Shown piece after piece: positions 1 to 10,766 of a DNA stretch of 64,000 nucleotides; the first letter of the stretch is position 1, and every line of letters begins with the position of its first letter. Position numbers and translations under genes: made by a program. Where the stretch lies: the NCBI GenBank assembly GCA_030158725.1, contig JAOASJ010000008.1:1-64000 (forward strand), read 5' to 3'. The notes beneath the pieces were generated by a model, which did not search any database, was not told where the DNA came from, and saw nothing but the letters and a program-made list of their open reading frames with translations. The DNA comes from Bacteroidia bacterium. GTDB taxonomy: Bacteria; Bacteroidota; Bacteroidia; NS11-12g; UBA955.

Positions 1-226
1 GGGTGGAAAACACCCCACTTACAACATTACGTTAGTTTAAAACGGTCAACCTTATTTAGACATCGACAAAACTTTGACTAAAAGAAACGAAATTTAGACG
101 CATTTCCAACGGCTTTGCTCAACCCTCTTGCTCTTGCTGTTTCCCCTACTCGCTAAGCTACTGCATTTACCCGTTGAACGCTTTCCCTTATTCCATTAAA
201 TTGATTATCTTCGCACCTTTATTATC

Positions 227-1552
227 ATGGACGCATTGATTATGGCAAGTCAGATTATTCTGGCATTAGCAATTTTAGTTACCTTACACGAATTAGGACA
301 TTTTGTAGCAGCGAGAATGTTTGGCATTAAAGTAGAAAAATTCTACCTTTTCTTTGATGCTTGGGGATTTAAATTATTCAGCTTCAAACGCGGCGATACA
401 GAATACGGTATCGGTTGGTTGCCTTTGGGTGGCTATGTTAAAATTTCTGGCATGGTCGATGAAAGCATGGATACCGAACAGCTTAAAAAAGCAGCAGAGC
501 CTTGGGAATTCAGAAGCAAACCAGCTTGGCAAAGACTAATCGTTATGATTGGTGGTGTGACTGTAAACTTTGTTTTGGGTTTCTTAATTTTCATCCTTGC
601 AACATGGTATTACGGCGACACAAAATTGCCTCTTAACAAAGTAAAATACGGCATACACGCTCAAGAAGTTGGCCGCAACATCGGTCTTAAAGACGGTGAT
701 GTGATATTGGGTGTAAATGGTGTTCCTGCTAAATATATAGATGAAATTAAAAAGCCTTCTGTGTTTTTAACTTCTGGCAATTACTATGATGTGATGCGCG
801 ATGGACAGTCAATTAAATTGACTTTACCAGACAATATCATTGACCAAATTTCTGATAAGAAAAATTCATTATTCGACCTGCGCATGCCATGCATTGTTGA
901 CAGTGTAGCGAAAGGATTTGAAGCAGAGAAAGCTGGTTTGAAAAAGAACGACCAAGTCATTGGACTTAATGATACCGCTGTTGAATGGTACCACGAATAC
1001 AAAGAACGTATCGTAAACTACGGTGGAAAGAAAACCAATCTTAGAGTGATAAGAGGTGCTGATACCTTAAGCATTCCAGTAACAGTAAGTAAAGATGGAA
1101 CTCTAGGGTTCTTCCAACAAATATATTACCTAAACGATTTAGAGAACATCGATTACTCTTTAACGTCTGCTCTACCAACTGGGGCAAACAAAGCAAGCGA
1201 AGCCTTAAGCGACAACATTACTGGTTTAAAGAAATTGGTAAGTGGTAAAATTGATCCTCGTAAATCGGTTCAAGGACCAATAGGTATTGCAACCATGTTT
1301 GGATCAACTTGGGTATGGGAAAGATTTTGGGCCTTAACAGGTTTATTAAGTTTGATTTTGGCCTTTATGAATTTGTTGCCAATACCAGCACTAGATGGCG
1401 GTCACGTTGTTTTCTTAATCATTGAAATGATTATCAGACGACCATTGAGTGAGAAGTTTATGCAAGTGATGCAAGTTATTGGCATGGTGCTTTTACTTGG
1501 TCTTATGGTCTTTGCATTTGGCAACGACATCTATAAAATATTCAGTAAATGA
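227..1552 (+). CDS. rseP: Site-2 intramembrane zinc metalloprotease RseP (M50 family, PDZ domain)
   Basis: HELGH motif near the N-terminus, PDZ-like segment (GLKDGDVILGVNG), C-terminal NLLPIPALDGGH motif. Confidence 0.93.
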   Translation: MDALIMASQIILALAILVTLHELGHFVAARMFGIKVEKFYLFFDAWGFKLFSFKRGDTEYGIGWLPLGGYVKISGMVDESMDTEQLKKAAEPWEFRSKPAWQRLIVMIGGVTVNFVLGFLIFILATWYYGDTKLPLNKVKYGIHAQEVGRNIGLKDGDVILGVNGVPAKYIDEIKKPSVFLTSGNYYDVMRDGQSIKLTLPDNIIDQISDKKNSLFDLRMPCIVDSVAKGFEAEKAGLKKNDQVIGLNDTAVEWYHEYKERIVNYGGKKTNLRVIRGADTLSIPVTVSKDGTLGFFQQIYYLNDLENIDYSLTSALPTGANKASEALSDNITGLKKLVSGKIDPRKSVQGPIGIATMFGSTWVWERFWALTGLLSLILAFMNLLPIPALDGGHVVFLIIEMIIRRPLSEKFMQVMQVIGMVLLLGLMVFAFGNDIYKIFSK

Positions 1553-2052
1553 GCCACCCCGTTTTAGAGAGACCAAATACCAATAACTATTTCCTTTTTT
1601 ACGGATTGGAAGAGGTATTTGATATCGATAAAGCGGTGCTTAAAAACTGTTACTTAGACAAAAGCAAACTCTACCACCCCGACTATTACGGCGACGACCC
1701 ACAAGCCCAAAACATTGCGGTTGCGAGTTCATCTTTCAACAACATCGCCTACAAAACTTTGAGCAATGACATCCGCCGCGCTCAATACTTGGTGGAATTA
1801 AAACTCAGTCACGGCGACGACAACATCAAATTGCCTCAAGAATTCTTGATGGATATGATGGAACTCAATGAAATGATTGACGAGGTAGATGAAAATTCTA
1901 AACAGTCTATTGACACTCAGATTGAATCCCTAAAATCGGATCTTCTAGAAACCATTAAAACCAAAGCAACGGAAGCTCTTTGGTTGGAAACGCAAATTGC
2001 GGTTTTGAAATGGAAGTATATTGAGCGTTTAGAGGCCAGAATGCAGTCTTAA
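1549..2052 (+). CDS. hscB: Fe-S cluster assembly co-chaperone HscB (J-domain protein)
   Basis: J-domain HPD motif (YHPDYYGDDPQ) and C-terminal HscB helical domain; ATGA overlap with rseP stop. Confidence 0.85.
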   Translation: MSHPVLERPNTNNYFLFYGLEEVFDIDKAVLKNCYLDKSKLYHPDYYGDDPQAQNIAVASSSFNNIAYKTLSNDIRRAQYLVELKLSHGDDNIKLPQEFLMDMMELNEMIDEVDENSKQSIDTQIESLKSDLLETIKTKATEALWLETQIAVLKWKYIERLEARMQS

Positions 2053-2174
2053 TTCAACACTGATTTTTATTTAATTAATACATGTTGTTTGTAAATCGGC
2101 AGCCGTGTTTTGCAAAGTGATTGAGGCATTTATATTGTTAAAAAATAATATTTTACTTTTTTTGTGGTATGGAT

Positions 2175-2182
2175 TATCTTTG
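2175..2182 (+). promoter_or_regulatory. Candidate Bacteroidota -7 promoter box (TATCTTTG)
   Basis: TATCTTTG matches the TAnnTTTG consensus about 45 nt upstream of the ORF at 2226. Confidence 0.4.
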
Positions 2183-2225
2183 ACGATAGAACAAAACAAA
2201 AACTAAACTATTTAATTTTAAACAC

Positions 2226-2444
2226 ATGTCATTTCAAGCCTATTTAGACAACATCAAAAGCAAAACTGGTCTGGGACCAGAAGAATTCAAAGCCCTAGCT
2301 GAGAAAAAAGGATTTTACACAAACAACAATATTGCACCCAATGTAAAAGCAGGTGATATTGTTAAATGGTTAAAGGAAGATTTCCAACTTGGCCACGGAC
2401 ATTCAATGGCCATTTATGCTTTACTAAAGGGAATAAAAGACTAA
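2226..2444 (+). CDS. DUF4287 domain small protein
   Basis: 72 aa ORF; SFQAYLDNIKSKTGLGPEEF...KAGDIVKWLKEDFQLGHGHSMAIYALLKG resembles the DUF4287 family. Confidence 0.8.
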   Translation: MSFQAYLDNIKSKTGLGPEEFKALAEKKGFYTNNNIAPNVKAGDIVKWLKEDFQLGHGHSMAIYALLKGIKD

Positions 2445-4094
2445 TTACTTTTTTGTTTTTTTGACCCCTCGCAGGCGTAAAAAATTAATTGGATTGGCGT
2501 TCAAACCTTGGATCCAGTTTTGAGTCATGCGTATACTCTCGTCGTAATAAAGCACCACACAAGGCAGCTCTGACTTCATTTTATTTTCTGCTTTTGCCAA
2601 CAGTTGCATGCGTATTGAATCATTCAAACACATATTGCTTTCTTGCACCATTTGGTCGTAGCTTGCAGTTGAATAATGGAAATAATTTGGACCATTGGGA
2701 CTGAAGTTTCTGGTTTCAAAACAAACCAAATAGTTTTCCGGATCAGGGTAATCGGCAATCCAACTGCCACGCCAGCAACTAATTTCTTGGTCTTTCCTCA
2801 ACTGTCTTAAAAAACTAGATGGATGCACATTGATTTTAACTGGTACTCCAATTTTCGCCCATTCCTTTTGCACAAAAACCATCAACTCTAAATAATCTTG
2901 AGTGGTATTAAGCTCAATAGGTTTCATGGTTTTCAAATTGATTTTGGATGCCTTTAAATAATAAACGGCACTGTCAAGGTTGAAAATTGTCTTTTCTATG
3001 TTAGCGTATGGATACTTTGGCAAACCGCTGGGGGTAAAACCATAATAAGCAGGAATCCCTACCCCATTGCGCAAGAATCCAATTAACTTTTCGCGGTCTA
3101 TTGCAAAATTCAAAGCTTTTCTAAAATTGAGATTGCTGCTTGCTTCGTTTTTAAATTTGGGACCCACATTAAATCCGATATACTCGGTGTTAAGGAAGGG
3201 CGATTTAAATAGTTTAAATTCTGAGGTGTACTTTGGTTTTAAGCGACCAGAGCGGCTCAGCAATTCATCTTTTATCGTGGCATCTATGCCATTAAAAAAG
3301 TCGTATTCACCTTGAACAAACTTCATAAAAGCCGTTTGCTTGTTTTTCACATTGTCAATTAACACACCATCTAAAAAAGGCAAACGCTTAGCGCCTTCAA
3401 AACGGTAATACAAGGTATTCCTCCCCAACAAAACACTTACCTCCTCTTCCCATTTTCGGAATGCGAAAGGACCTGTGCCTATTGGATGGTTTCTAAACTC
3501 GTTGGTGTTTATTTCTTTTGGAACAATGAAACAATACGGCATGGCCAATATGCCTAAAAAAGGACTGAAGGCATGGGTTAATTCTAGAACCACAGTGCTG
3601 TCATTGATGGCACGGATGGGCAATTTAAAAGAGTCAGAATTTTCAAAAAAACGCAGGTCCATTTTATCGTTAAAAATCCATGCCCCCGGAGAAGCCGTTT
3701 TGGGGTCGGCAATTCTTGATAAACTAAAAACCACATCCCCAGCATTCATTTTTCTGCTTGAATCTTTAAACAAAGAACTCTTATGAAAATAAACATCCGT
3801 TCTTAAATTAAACGTATAGGTTTTTCCGTCTGGACTAATGGTCCACGATTTGGCCAAACAAGGCACTACATTTAAACTGTCATCATATTCTACAAGGCCT
3901 TCAAAGATTTGAGACACGGCCCAAATTTCACTTTGAGCTTTAACAAAAGCAGGATCTAAAGTGGTGATATTTTGGTCTTCATTATAGAAAAAGTAATTCG
4001 AAAATTTTGAATTATCCACATTTTGACAACTATTTATCCAAATTGCTATGGGGAAAATTAGCCAAGTTTTAAGAAAATTTCTAGAGTGCTTCAT
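2445..4094 (-). CDS. ABC transporter substrate-binding lipoprotein, family 5 (oligopeptide/nickel type)
   Basis: Lipobox (INSC), LTTLDPAFVKAQSE...QIFEGLVEYD, KSWTISPDGKTYTFNLR typical of SBP_bac_5. Confidence 0.88.
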   Translation of the reverse strand: MKHSRNFLKTWLIFPIAIWINSCQNVDNSKFSNYFFYNEDQNITTLDPAFVKAQSEIWAVSQIFEGLVEYDDSLNVVPCLAKSWTISPDGKTYTFNLRTDVYFHKSSLFKDSSRKMNAGDVVFSLSRIADPKTASPGAWIFNDKMDLRFFENSDSFKLPIRAINDSTVVLELTHAFSPFLGILAMPYCFIVPKEINTNEFRNHPIGTGPFAFRKWEEEVSVLLGRNTLYYRFEGAKRLPFLDGVLIDNVKNKQTAFMKFVQGEYDFFNGIDATIKDELLSRSGRLKPKYTSEFKLFKSPFLNTEYIGFNVGPKFKNEASSNLNFRKALNFAIDREKLIGFLRNGVGIPAYYGFTPSGLPKYPYANIEKTIFNLDSAVYYLKASKINLKTMKPIELNTTQDYLELMVFVQKEWAKIGVPVKINVHPSSFLRQLRKDQEISCWRGSWIADYPDPENYLVCFETRNFSPNGPNYFHYSTASYDQMVQESNMCLNDSIRMQLLAKAENKMKSELPCVVLYYDESIRMTQNWIQGLNANPINFLRLRGVKKTKK

Positions 4095-4125
4095 CCTATT
4101 TTTGAAAGTTCAAATTTAAGTACAA

Positions 4126-4806
4126 ATGAAGGTAAAATATTACGGACACTCTTGTTTCAGTATTCACACAGGTGGAAAAGCCTTGTTATTTGACCCTTTC
4201 ATTTCGGAGAACCCTTTGGCTAAAGACATAGACATCAATGCAATAGAAGCAGATTATATCTTTTTAAGTCACGCCCACCACGACCATACAGCCGATGCCA
4301 TAGCCATTGCAAAACGCACCGGCGCTAAAATTATCGGTATTTGGGAAATATCAGAATGGGCCAAGCGCCAAGGGCATGAGAACACCCATCCAATGAATAT
4401 TGGCGGATTCTTTAATTTTGATTTCGGTACCGTACAAATGGTAAAAGCCGTTCACTCAAGTTCATTTGCTGATGGCAGTTACGGAGGAAATCCTGCTGGT
4501 TTTGTTATCGATTCAGAAGGCAAATCATTTTACTACAGCGGCGATACAGCATTAACTTTAGACATGCAGTTAATTGCAGAGAGACACAATTTAAGTTTCG
4601 CTTTTTTGCCAATAGGCAACAATTTTACAATGGACGTTACAGATGCCATTACTGCATCTAAATTTATAAAATGCAACCACATCATCGGTATGCATTACGA
4701 CACATTTGGTTACATCGTTGTTGACCATCAAGAAGCCGTTAATCAATTCAATTTGTCAGGCAAACTATTAACGCTAATGAACATCGGTCAAACCTTAGAT
4801 ATATAA
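4126..4806 (+). CDS. UPF0173-type metal-dependent hydrolase (metallo-beta-lactamase fold)
   Basis: HAHHDHTAD motif, YYSGDTAL, GMHYDTF characteristic of the UPF0173 family. Confidence 0.88.
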   Translation: MKVKYYGHSCFSIHTGGKALLFDPFISENPLAKDIDINAIEADYIFLSHAHHDHTADAIAIAKRTGAKIIGIWEISEWAKRQGHENTHPMNIGGFFNFDFGTVQMVKAVHSSSFADGSYGGNPAGFVIDSEGKSFYYSGDTALTLDMQLIAERHNLSFAFLPIGNNFTMDVTDAITASKFIKCNHIIGMHYDTFGYIVVDHQEAVNQFNLSGKLLTLMNIGQTLDI

Positions 4807-4824
4807 CAGATACACGCACAATCA

Positions 4825-5625
<801 letters not shown>

Positions 5626-5634
5626 CGCACAAAT

Positions 5635-6570
5635 ATGAGTGAAATGAGCAAAGAAAAAGAAACCCCGTTTAAACCCAAAAAAGGTGGCCTAGGAAGAGGC
5701 TTATCTGCCCTACTTAACAACGCAGATACAGATATCACTGTAAGCGATGAATACCGCGCTGGTGGTGGCGTTCAATTAATTGATGTCAACGATATTGAAG
5801 CCAACCCTTTTCAACCAAGAACAGAATTTGAAGTTAAAGCTTTAAATGAATTGTCTGAATCCATTAAAGTACATGGTTTGATACAACCAGTTACTGTGCG
5901 CAAAATGGGTTATGACAAATACCAATTAATAAGTGGTGAACGCAGAACCAGAGCCTCTATTATGGCTGGTTTAGAGCGCATTCCTGCCTATATCAGAATT
6001 GCGAACGACCAAGAAATGCTAGAGATGGCATTGATTGAAAACATTCAACGTGAAAACTTAAATGCGATTGAGGTTGCCTTGAGTTACAAACGTTTATTGG
6101 AAGAATGCAATTTGAAACAAGAAGAATTGGGCGAACGAGTAGGTAAAGAAAGAAGCACAGTTACCAACTATTTGCGTTTGTTGAAATTACCAGATGAAGT
6201 TCAAATTGGCTTGCAACAAAATAAAATCAGCATGGGTCATGCTAAGGTTATTTTGAGTGTTGAAGACACCGACGAACAAATCATATTGTTTAAGCGTATT
6301 GAAAACGAAAGTTTAAGCGTTAGAGGTGCTGAAGAAATTGTAAAACAGGCAAAAACCAATAAGACTGCTCCTTCTTCAACCCCTAGCAAATCTGCTCCTG
6401 CTATATTCGAAATTGACGATGCATTAAAATTCAAAATTGAAAAAATACATCAAAATTTGGCCAGTAATGTCGCCATCAAATCTAAAGGCAATAAAGGTGA
6501 AATTGTAATCAGCTTTAAAGACTACGAAGATTTGGAACGAATTTTGAGCAGCTTAGCTGACAATGAATAA
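5635..6570 (+). CDS. parB: Chromosome partitioning protein ParB/Spo0J
   Basis: KKGGLGRGLSALL, NPFQPRTEF, GERRTRAS, ENIQRENLNAIE, HTH and C-terminal domain. Confidence 0.94.
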   Translation: MSEMSKEKETPFKPKKGGLGRGLSALLNNADTDITVSDEYRAGGGVQLIDVNDIEANPFQPRTEFEVKALNELSESIKVHGLIQPVTVRKMGYDKYQLISGERRTRASIMAGLERIPAYIRIANDQEMLEMALIENIQRENLNAIEVALSYKRLLEECNLKQEELGERVGKERSTVTNYLRLLKLPDEVQIGLQQNKISMGHAKVILSVEDTDEQIILFKRIENESLSVRGAEEIVKQAKTNKTAPSSTPSKSAPAIFEIDDALKFKIEKIHQNLASNVAIKSKGNKGEIVISFKDYEDLERILSSLADNE

Positions 6571-7144
6571 GTGGATTTTATTTGGTCTTTTAATCGTTTT
6601 TCAAAGCAATACATTTGCTAGGGCTTTAGAGCCAAAGTTTGTATTCTCAGGAATTCAAGTTAAGAAAGACAGTTTAAAAACACCAGCCAAACATTCGCCC
6701 CATAAGGCCAGTTTATACAGTGCATTTTTGCCTGGCTTAGGTCAAGCCTACAATGAAAAATACTGGAAAATACCTATCGTTTATGCCGCTATTGGTACTT
6801 CTGCCTATTTTATGTTTCGAAACAGAGACTCTTTGCGCAGGAAACAAAATGCATTGAATCTATTATCGGACAATGACAGCAGTACAAATCCTGCTCAATT
6901 TTACGCCAATATCCCAATTGAATCTTTAAAGGCTCAAAGAAATTATTACCGAACCAATAGAGATTACAGCATTATTGCCATGGCCGCATTTTACATCATC
7001 AATATTGTGGATGCCACGGTGGATGCCCATTTTTACAAATTCAATATCGATAAGCCTTTGGCAGAACGAAAAGAAAAAAGGTGGAATATCTACTCATCTA
7101 GAGTGGGCCTCACCAATACTGTTGGTTTAGCCTGGCGGTTTTAA
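6563..7144 (+). CDS. DUF5683 domain-containing protein
   Basis: Signal peptide then KASLYSAFLPGLGQAYNEKYWKIPIVYAAIG...DAHFYKFNI; overlaps 3' end of parB. Confidence 0.8.
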   Translation: MNKWILFGLLIVFQSNTFARALEPKFVFSGIQVKKDSLKTPAKHSPHKASLYSAFLPGLGQAYNEKYWKIPIVYAAIGTSAYFMFRNRDSLRRKQNALNLLSDNDSSTNPAQFYANIPIESLKAQRNYYRTNRDYSIIAMAAFYIINIVDATVDAHFYKFNIDKPLAERKEKRWNIYSSRVGLTNTVGLAWRF

Positions 7145-7181
7145 CTCACCCTAGTATCTGTTTTTTCCCTACATTTGAAAT

Positions 7182-7769
7182 ATGAAAACGTTTGCTTTCA
7201 TATTGTTTTTTGCCATCTTATTTATAGGGTGTAAATCGGCGAAACCAATAAAAACAAGCTTTTCAGGCGACTTTCTTGAACAAAACACATCAAACTACTC
7301 GACTAATTTTATTGTTCCAGATGTAAATCCAAATGTGCCTCAAAACACAAATTCATTTGAAATAATTGGGAAACACGTTCAAAAAGACAAAAATTTAAGT
7401 TTACCTATAGTTAAGTCAAACCGCAGTCATGTAAGGCAAAGTCGCAAAGCAATTGTTCATCTTTTTCATTCTAGCAAAAAAGGGAAAGGCTTCTCAGAGG
7501 AAAGCCAAGAAACTTTTAACACCTTAGGTATCGTTTTTTTCCTTCTTGCCTTGATAAGTTTTTTCATCATACTAAATGCTGCTGCATTTGCTTATTTAAC
7601 TATCACAATAATATTGGCTGTATTATCGGTATTGTTTTCTTTAATAGGCATGGGTTCAAAAGACTCTAATAAGAATGACAACAGAAGTACTGGTACCGTA
7701 TTTATAATTTTATCTTTATTGCTCCTCATAATTTCAAAATTAATCTCTACAGTGGCACAATATCCGTAA
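7182..7769 (+). CDS. Hypothetical lipoprotein with three predicted C-terminal TM segments
   Basis: Lipobox FIGC after the N-terminal hydrophobic segment; hydrophobic C-terminal half. Confidence 0.65.
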   Translation: MKTFAFILFFAILFIGCKSAKPIKTSFSGDFLEQNTSNYSTNFIVPDVNPNVPQNTNSFEIIGKHVQKDKNLSLPIVKSNRSHVRQSRKAIVHLFHSSKKGKGFSEESQETFNTLGIVFFLLALISFFIILNAAAFAYLTITIILAVLSVLFSLIGMGSKDSNKNDNRSTGTVFIILSLLLLIISKLISTVAQYP

Positions 7770-7890
7770 GCAATTTATTTTGCACAAGCATAGCGAATGG
7801 GTAAACGAAGCTTCTAAATACTCAGTAAGTAGCAAATAATTCTAAAGTTTTTTCGGATTTTTCTATTCAAATATTTTGAGTAAAACGTAT

Positions 7891-7899
7891 TATCTTTGC
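7891..7899 (+). promoter_or_regulatory. Candidate -7 promoter box for thrS operon (TATCTTTGC)
   Basis: TATCTTTGC immediately upstream of thrS start, matches the Bacteroidota TAnnTTTGC consensus. Confidence 0.5.
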
Positions 7900-7909
7900 A
7901 ATCCTTTTT

Positions 7910-9847
7910 ATGTCGGAAATTCAAATCACATTACCAGACGGAAGTGTCAGAAACTATCCCCAAGGTGTAACAGCCCATCAAGTTGCGCAAAGCATAAGCG
8001 AAGGCTTAGCGCGTAACATTATCGCAGCAAAAGTTAACGGAGTAGTCGTGGAAACGGGAAGACCGATAACGGAAGATGCAAATTTGGTGTTGTTAAAATG
8101 GGATGACAAAGAAGGCAAACAAACCTTTTGGCATTCATCTGCCCACCTTTTGGCTGAGGCCTTAGAAGCTTTGTATCCAGGGGTTAAATTTGGTATCGGA
8201 CCAGCCATTGACAGCGGGTTTTACTACGACATCGATTTGGGTGAGCACAAATTCAGCAGTGAAGATTTCGCCAAACTAGAAGCTAAAATGCTTGAATTGG
8301 CTAAACAAGAAAATGCCTATATCCGCAAAGAAGTTTCAAAAGCAGAAGCCCTTGAGTATTTTACCCAAAAAGGCGACGAATACAAATTGGAGTTGATTCA
8401 AGATTTGACAGATGGTGAAATTACGTTTTACGAACAAGGCAATTTTACCGATTTGTGCAGAGGACCACATTTACCAAACACAGGCTTTATCAAAGCGGTT
8501 AAGTTGTTAAATTTGGCTGGTGCTTATTGGAGAGGCGATGAAAAAAACAAACAATTAACAAGAATTTACGGAATTACTTTCCCTAAGAAATCTGAATTGG
8601 ATGCGCACATGTTAATGCTTGAAGAAGCAAAGAAACGCGACCACAGATTATTGGGGAAAGAACTAGAAATATTTGCTTTTGATGATGATATCGGACCAGG
8701 TTTGCCATTATGGTTACCTAAAGGTGCTGCCATCATTGAATTGTTAGAAGGATTTGCAAAGAAGACCGAGAAAGACGCTGGTTACATGCGTGTAAAGTCT
8801 CCACACATTGCAAAAGAGAGCTTATACATTAAGAGCGGTCACCTTCCCTACTACAAAGACAGCATGTTCCCGCCAATGGAATTGGATGGTATTAACTACT
8901 ATCTAAAGGCGATGAACTGTCCGCACCACCATAAAATATTTGCAGCGACACCAAAATCATACAGAGATTTACCTGTTCGCTATGCTGAATATGGTACTTG
9001 TTACCGATACGAGCAAACTGGAGAGTTGTTTGGCTTGATGCGCGTGCGTTCACTACAAATGAACGATGCCCATATCTATTGCACAAAAGCACAGTTTGAG
9101 GCAGAATTCAAAGCCGTAAACGCTTTGTATTTAAAATACTTCAAAGTATTTGGTATCGATAAATATGTGATGCGTTTTAGCAAACACGATCCTAAGAAAC
9201 TTGGTCAGAAGTACATCAATTCACCAGAATTGTGGAAAGAGACTGAGGACATGGTGCGCAGTGTATTGGTAAATGCGAACATCCCTTTTATTGAGGTAGA
9301 AGACGAAGCAGCGTTTTACGGTCCGAAAATCGACATTCAAATCTACAGTGCGATAGGCAGAGAGTTTACTTTGGCTACCAATCAGGTTGACTTTGCGCAA
9401 GCAGAGCGTTTTGATTTGTATTTCATCAACGAGAAGAGTGAAAAAGAAAGACCATTGATTATCCATAGAGCGCCATTGAGTACCCACGAGCGTTTCATCG
9501 GATTTTTATTGGAACACTATGCAGGTAAATTCCCATTGTGGTTGAATCCTGAACAGGTAATTATTCTTCCAATCAGCGAGAAATATCAAGAATATTCAGA
9601 AAAACTTTTAAATGTCCTAAAAAAGCACGATATTCGCGCCCTCATTGACGACAGGTCGGAAAAAACTGGCAAGAAAATTCGTGATGCAGAATTGAAGCGC
9701 GTTCCATTAATGCTGATTATAGGCGAGAAGGAACAAACTGATAACACTGTAACGGTTAGAAAGCAAGGTGGTGAAGATTTGGGATCAATGTCAGTTGAAG
9801 CATTTGTAGCTTATGTGAATGCAGAAATTGAAAACCAATTGAATTAA
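7910..9847 (+). CDS. thrS: Threonyl-tRNA synthetase
   Basis: TGS domain, HSSAHLLAEALE, MNCPHHHKIF, class II motifs, anticodon-binding domain; operon thrS-infC-rpmI-rplT. Confidence 0.97.
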   Translation: MSEIQITLPDGSVRNYPQGVTAHQVAQSISEGLARNIIAAKVNGVVVETGRPITEDANLVLLKWDDKEGKQTFWHSSAHLLAEALEALYPGVKFGIGPAIDSGFYYDIDLGEHKFSSEDFAKLEAKMLELAKQENAYIRKEVSKAEALEYFTQKGDEYKLELIQDLTDGEITFYEQGNFTDLCRGPHLPNTGFIKAVKLLNLAGAYWRGDEKNKQLTRIYGITFPKKSELDAHMLMLEEAKKRDHRLLGKELEIFAFDDDIGPGLPLWLPKGAAIIELLEGFAKKTEKDAGYMRVKSPHIAKESLYIKSGHLPYYKDSMFPPMELDGINYYLKAMNCPHHHKIFAATPKSYRDLPVRYAEYGTCYRYEQTGELFGLMRVRSLQMNDAHIYCTKAQFEAEFKAVNALYLKYFKVFGIDKYVMRFSKHDPKKLGQKYINSPELWKETEDMVRSVLVNANIPFIEVEDEAAFYGPKIDIQIYSAIGREFTLATNQVDFAQAERFDLYFINEKSEKERPLIIHRAPLSTHERFIGFLLEHYAGKFPLWLNPEQVIILPISEKYQEYSEKLLNVLKKHDIRALIDDRSEKTGKKIRDAELKRVPLMLIIGEKEQTDNTVTVRKQGGEDLGSMSVEAFVAYVNAEIENQLN

Positions 9848-9862
9848 AAACTTATAATAATA

Positions 9863-10453
9863 TTGCAAAAGAAACCGTTTAAACCAACCGTAAAGCCGAA
9901 AAAGCCTAGTGGACCTCGCCCAAATCGTGGAAGAAGGGAAGCATTACACCGTATTAATAAATTTATTACGGCACCAGAGGTCAGAGTAGTTGGTGACGAT
10001 ATTGAAAGCGCGGTGCTAAGTTTGGCCGCAGCGATGAAATTGGCTGAGCAAGTTGGATTGGATTTGATTGAAATCTCTCCAAATGCAGAACCACCGGTTT
10101 GTCGTATTGCAGATTACAATAAGTTCTTATACGAACAAAAGAAGAAACAAAAAGAACTAAAAGCGAATGCTGTAGTTAATGAGGTTAAAGAAATCAGATT
10201 CGGACCAAACACCGATGAGCATGATGTTGACTTCAAACTAAAACACGCAAGTAAGTTTTTGAATGAAGGTGCTAAAGTAAGAGCCTATGTGTTCTTTAAA
10301 GGACGTACCATCATTTATAAAGAAAGAGGAGAAGAATTGTTAATGCGTTTTGCAAACAAGTTGATCGAAGAAGGCGTAGCCAAATTAGAATCAACGCCAA
10401 AGCAAGAGGGCAAGAAGATGATTATCCTATTAGGACCAGCAAAGAAAAAATAA
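9863..10453 (+). CDS. infC: Translation initiation factor IF-3 (non-AUG start)
   Basis: [17 protein letters not shown]...[28 protein letters not shown]; in-frame TTG (or upstream ATA) as only plausible start. Confidence 0.95.
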   Translation: MQKKPFKPTVKPKKPSGPRPNRGRREALHRINKFITAPEVRVVGDDIESAVLSLAAAMKLAEQVGLDLIEISPNAEPPVCRIADYNKFLYEQKKKQKELKANAVVNEVKEIRFGPNTDEHDVDFKLKHASKFLNEGAKVRAYVFFKGRTIIYKERGEELLMRFANKLIEEGVAKLESTPKQEGKKMIILLGPAKKK

Positions 10454-10474
10454 AAGTTAATAAATAGTACAGTT

Positions 10475-10675
10475 ATGCCAAAGATGAAGACCAACAGTAG
10501 TGCTAAAAAAAGAGTAAGCATTACAGGCTCAGGAAAAATAAAACGTAAAAAAGCGTTTAAAAACCACATCCTAACCAAGAAAGCAACCAAACGCAAACGC
10601 GGCTTGACACAAAGCGGTCTTGTAAATGAAGTGGATATGCCGAACATGAGATTTATGCTCACTATCGGTAAATAA
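10475..10675 (+). CDS. rpmI: 50S ribosomal protein L35
   Basis: [42 protein letters not shown]. Confidence 0.96.
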   Translation: MPKMKTNSSAKKRVSITGSGKIKRKKAFKNHILTKKATKRKRGLTQSGLVNEVDMPNMRFMLTIGK

Positions 10676-10694
10676 TTAGAGAAACAAACATTGT

Positions 10695-10735
10695 CAGGCC
10701 TAAGTTATTACCTGTGTAATACGCCTGCCATAACT
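10695..10735 (+). promoter_or_regulatory. Candidate structured leader between rpmI and rplT (inverted repeats)
   Basis: CAGGC(10695-10699)/GCCTG(10723-10727), TATTAC(10706-10711)/GTAATA(10716-10721), and alternative AGTTAT(10703-10708)/ATAACT(10730-10735). Confidence 0.5.
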
Positions 10736-10766
10736 CAAATAACTCAAAAAGTAACAAAGTAAAAAA

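Noticed and set aside
1-16. GGGTG-GAAAA-CACCC hairpin at the left edge as a terminator
   Set aside because: Only a 5-bp stem, no following T-run, and upstream context is cut off by the window.
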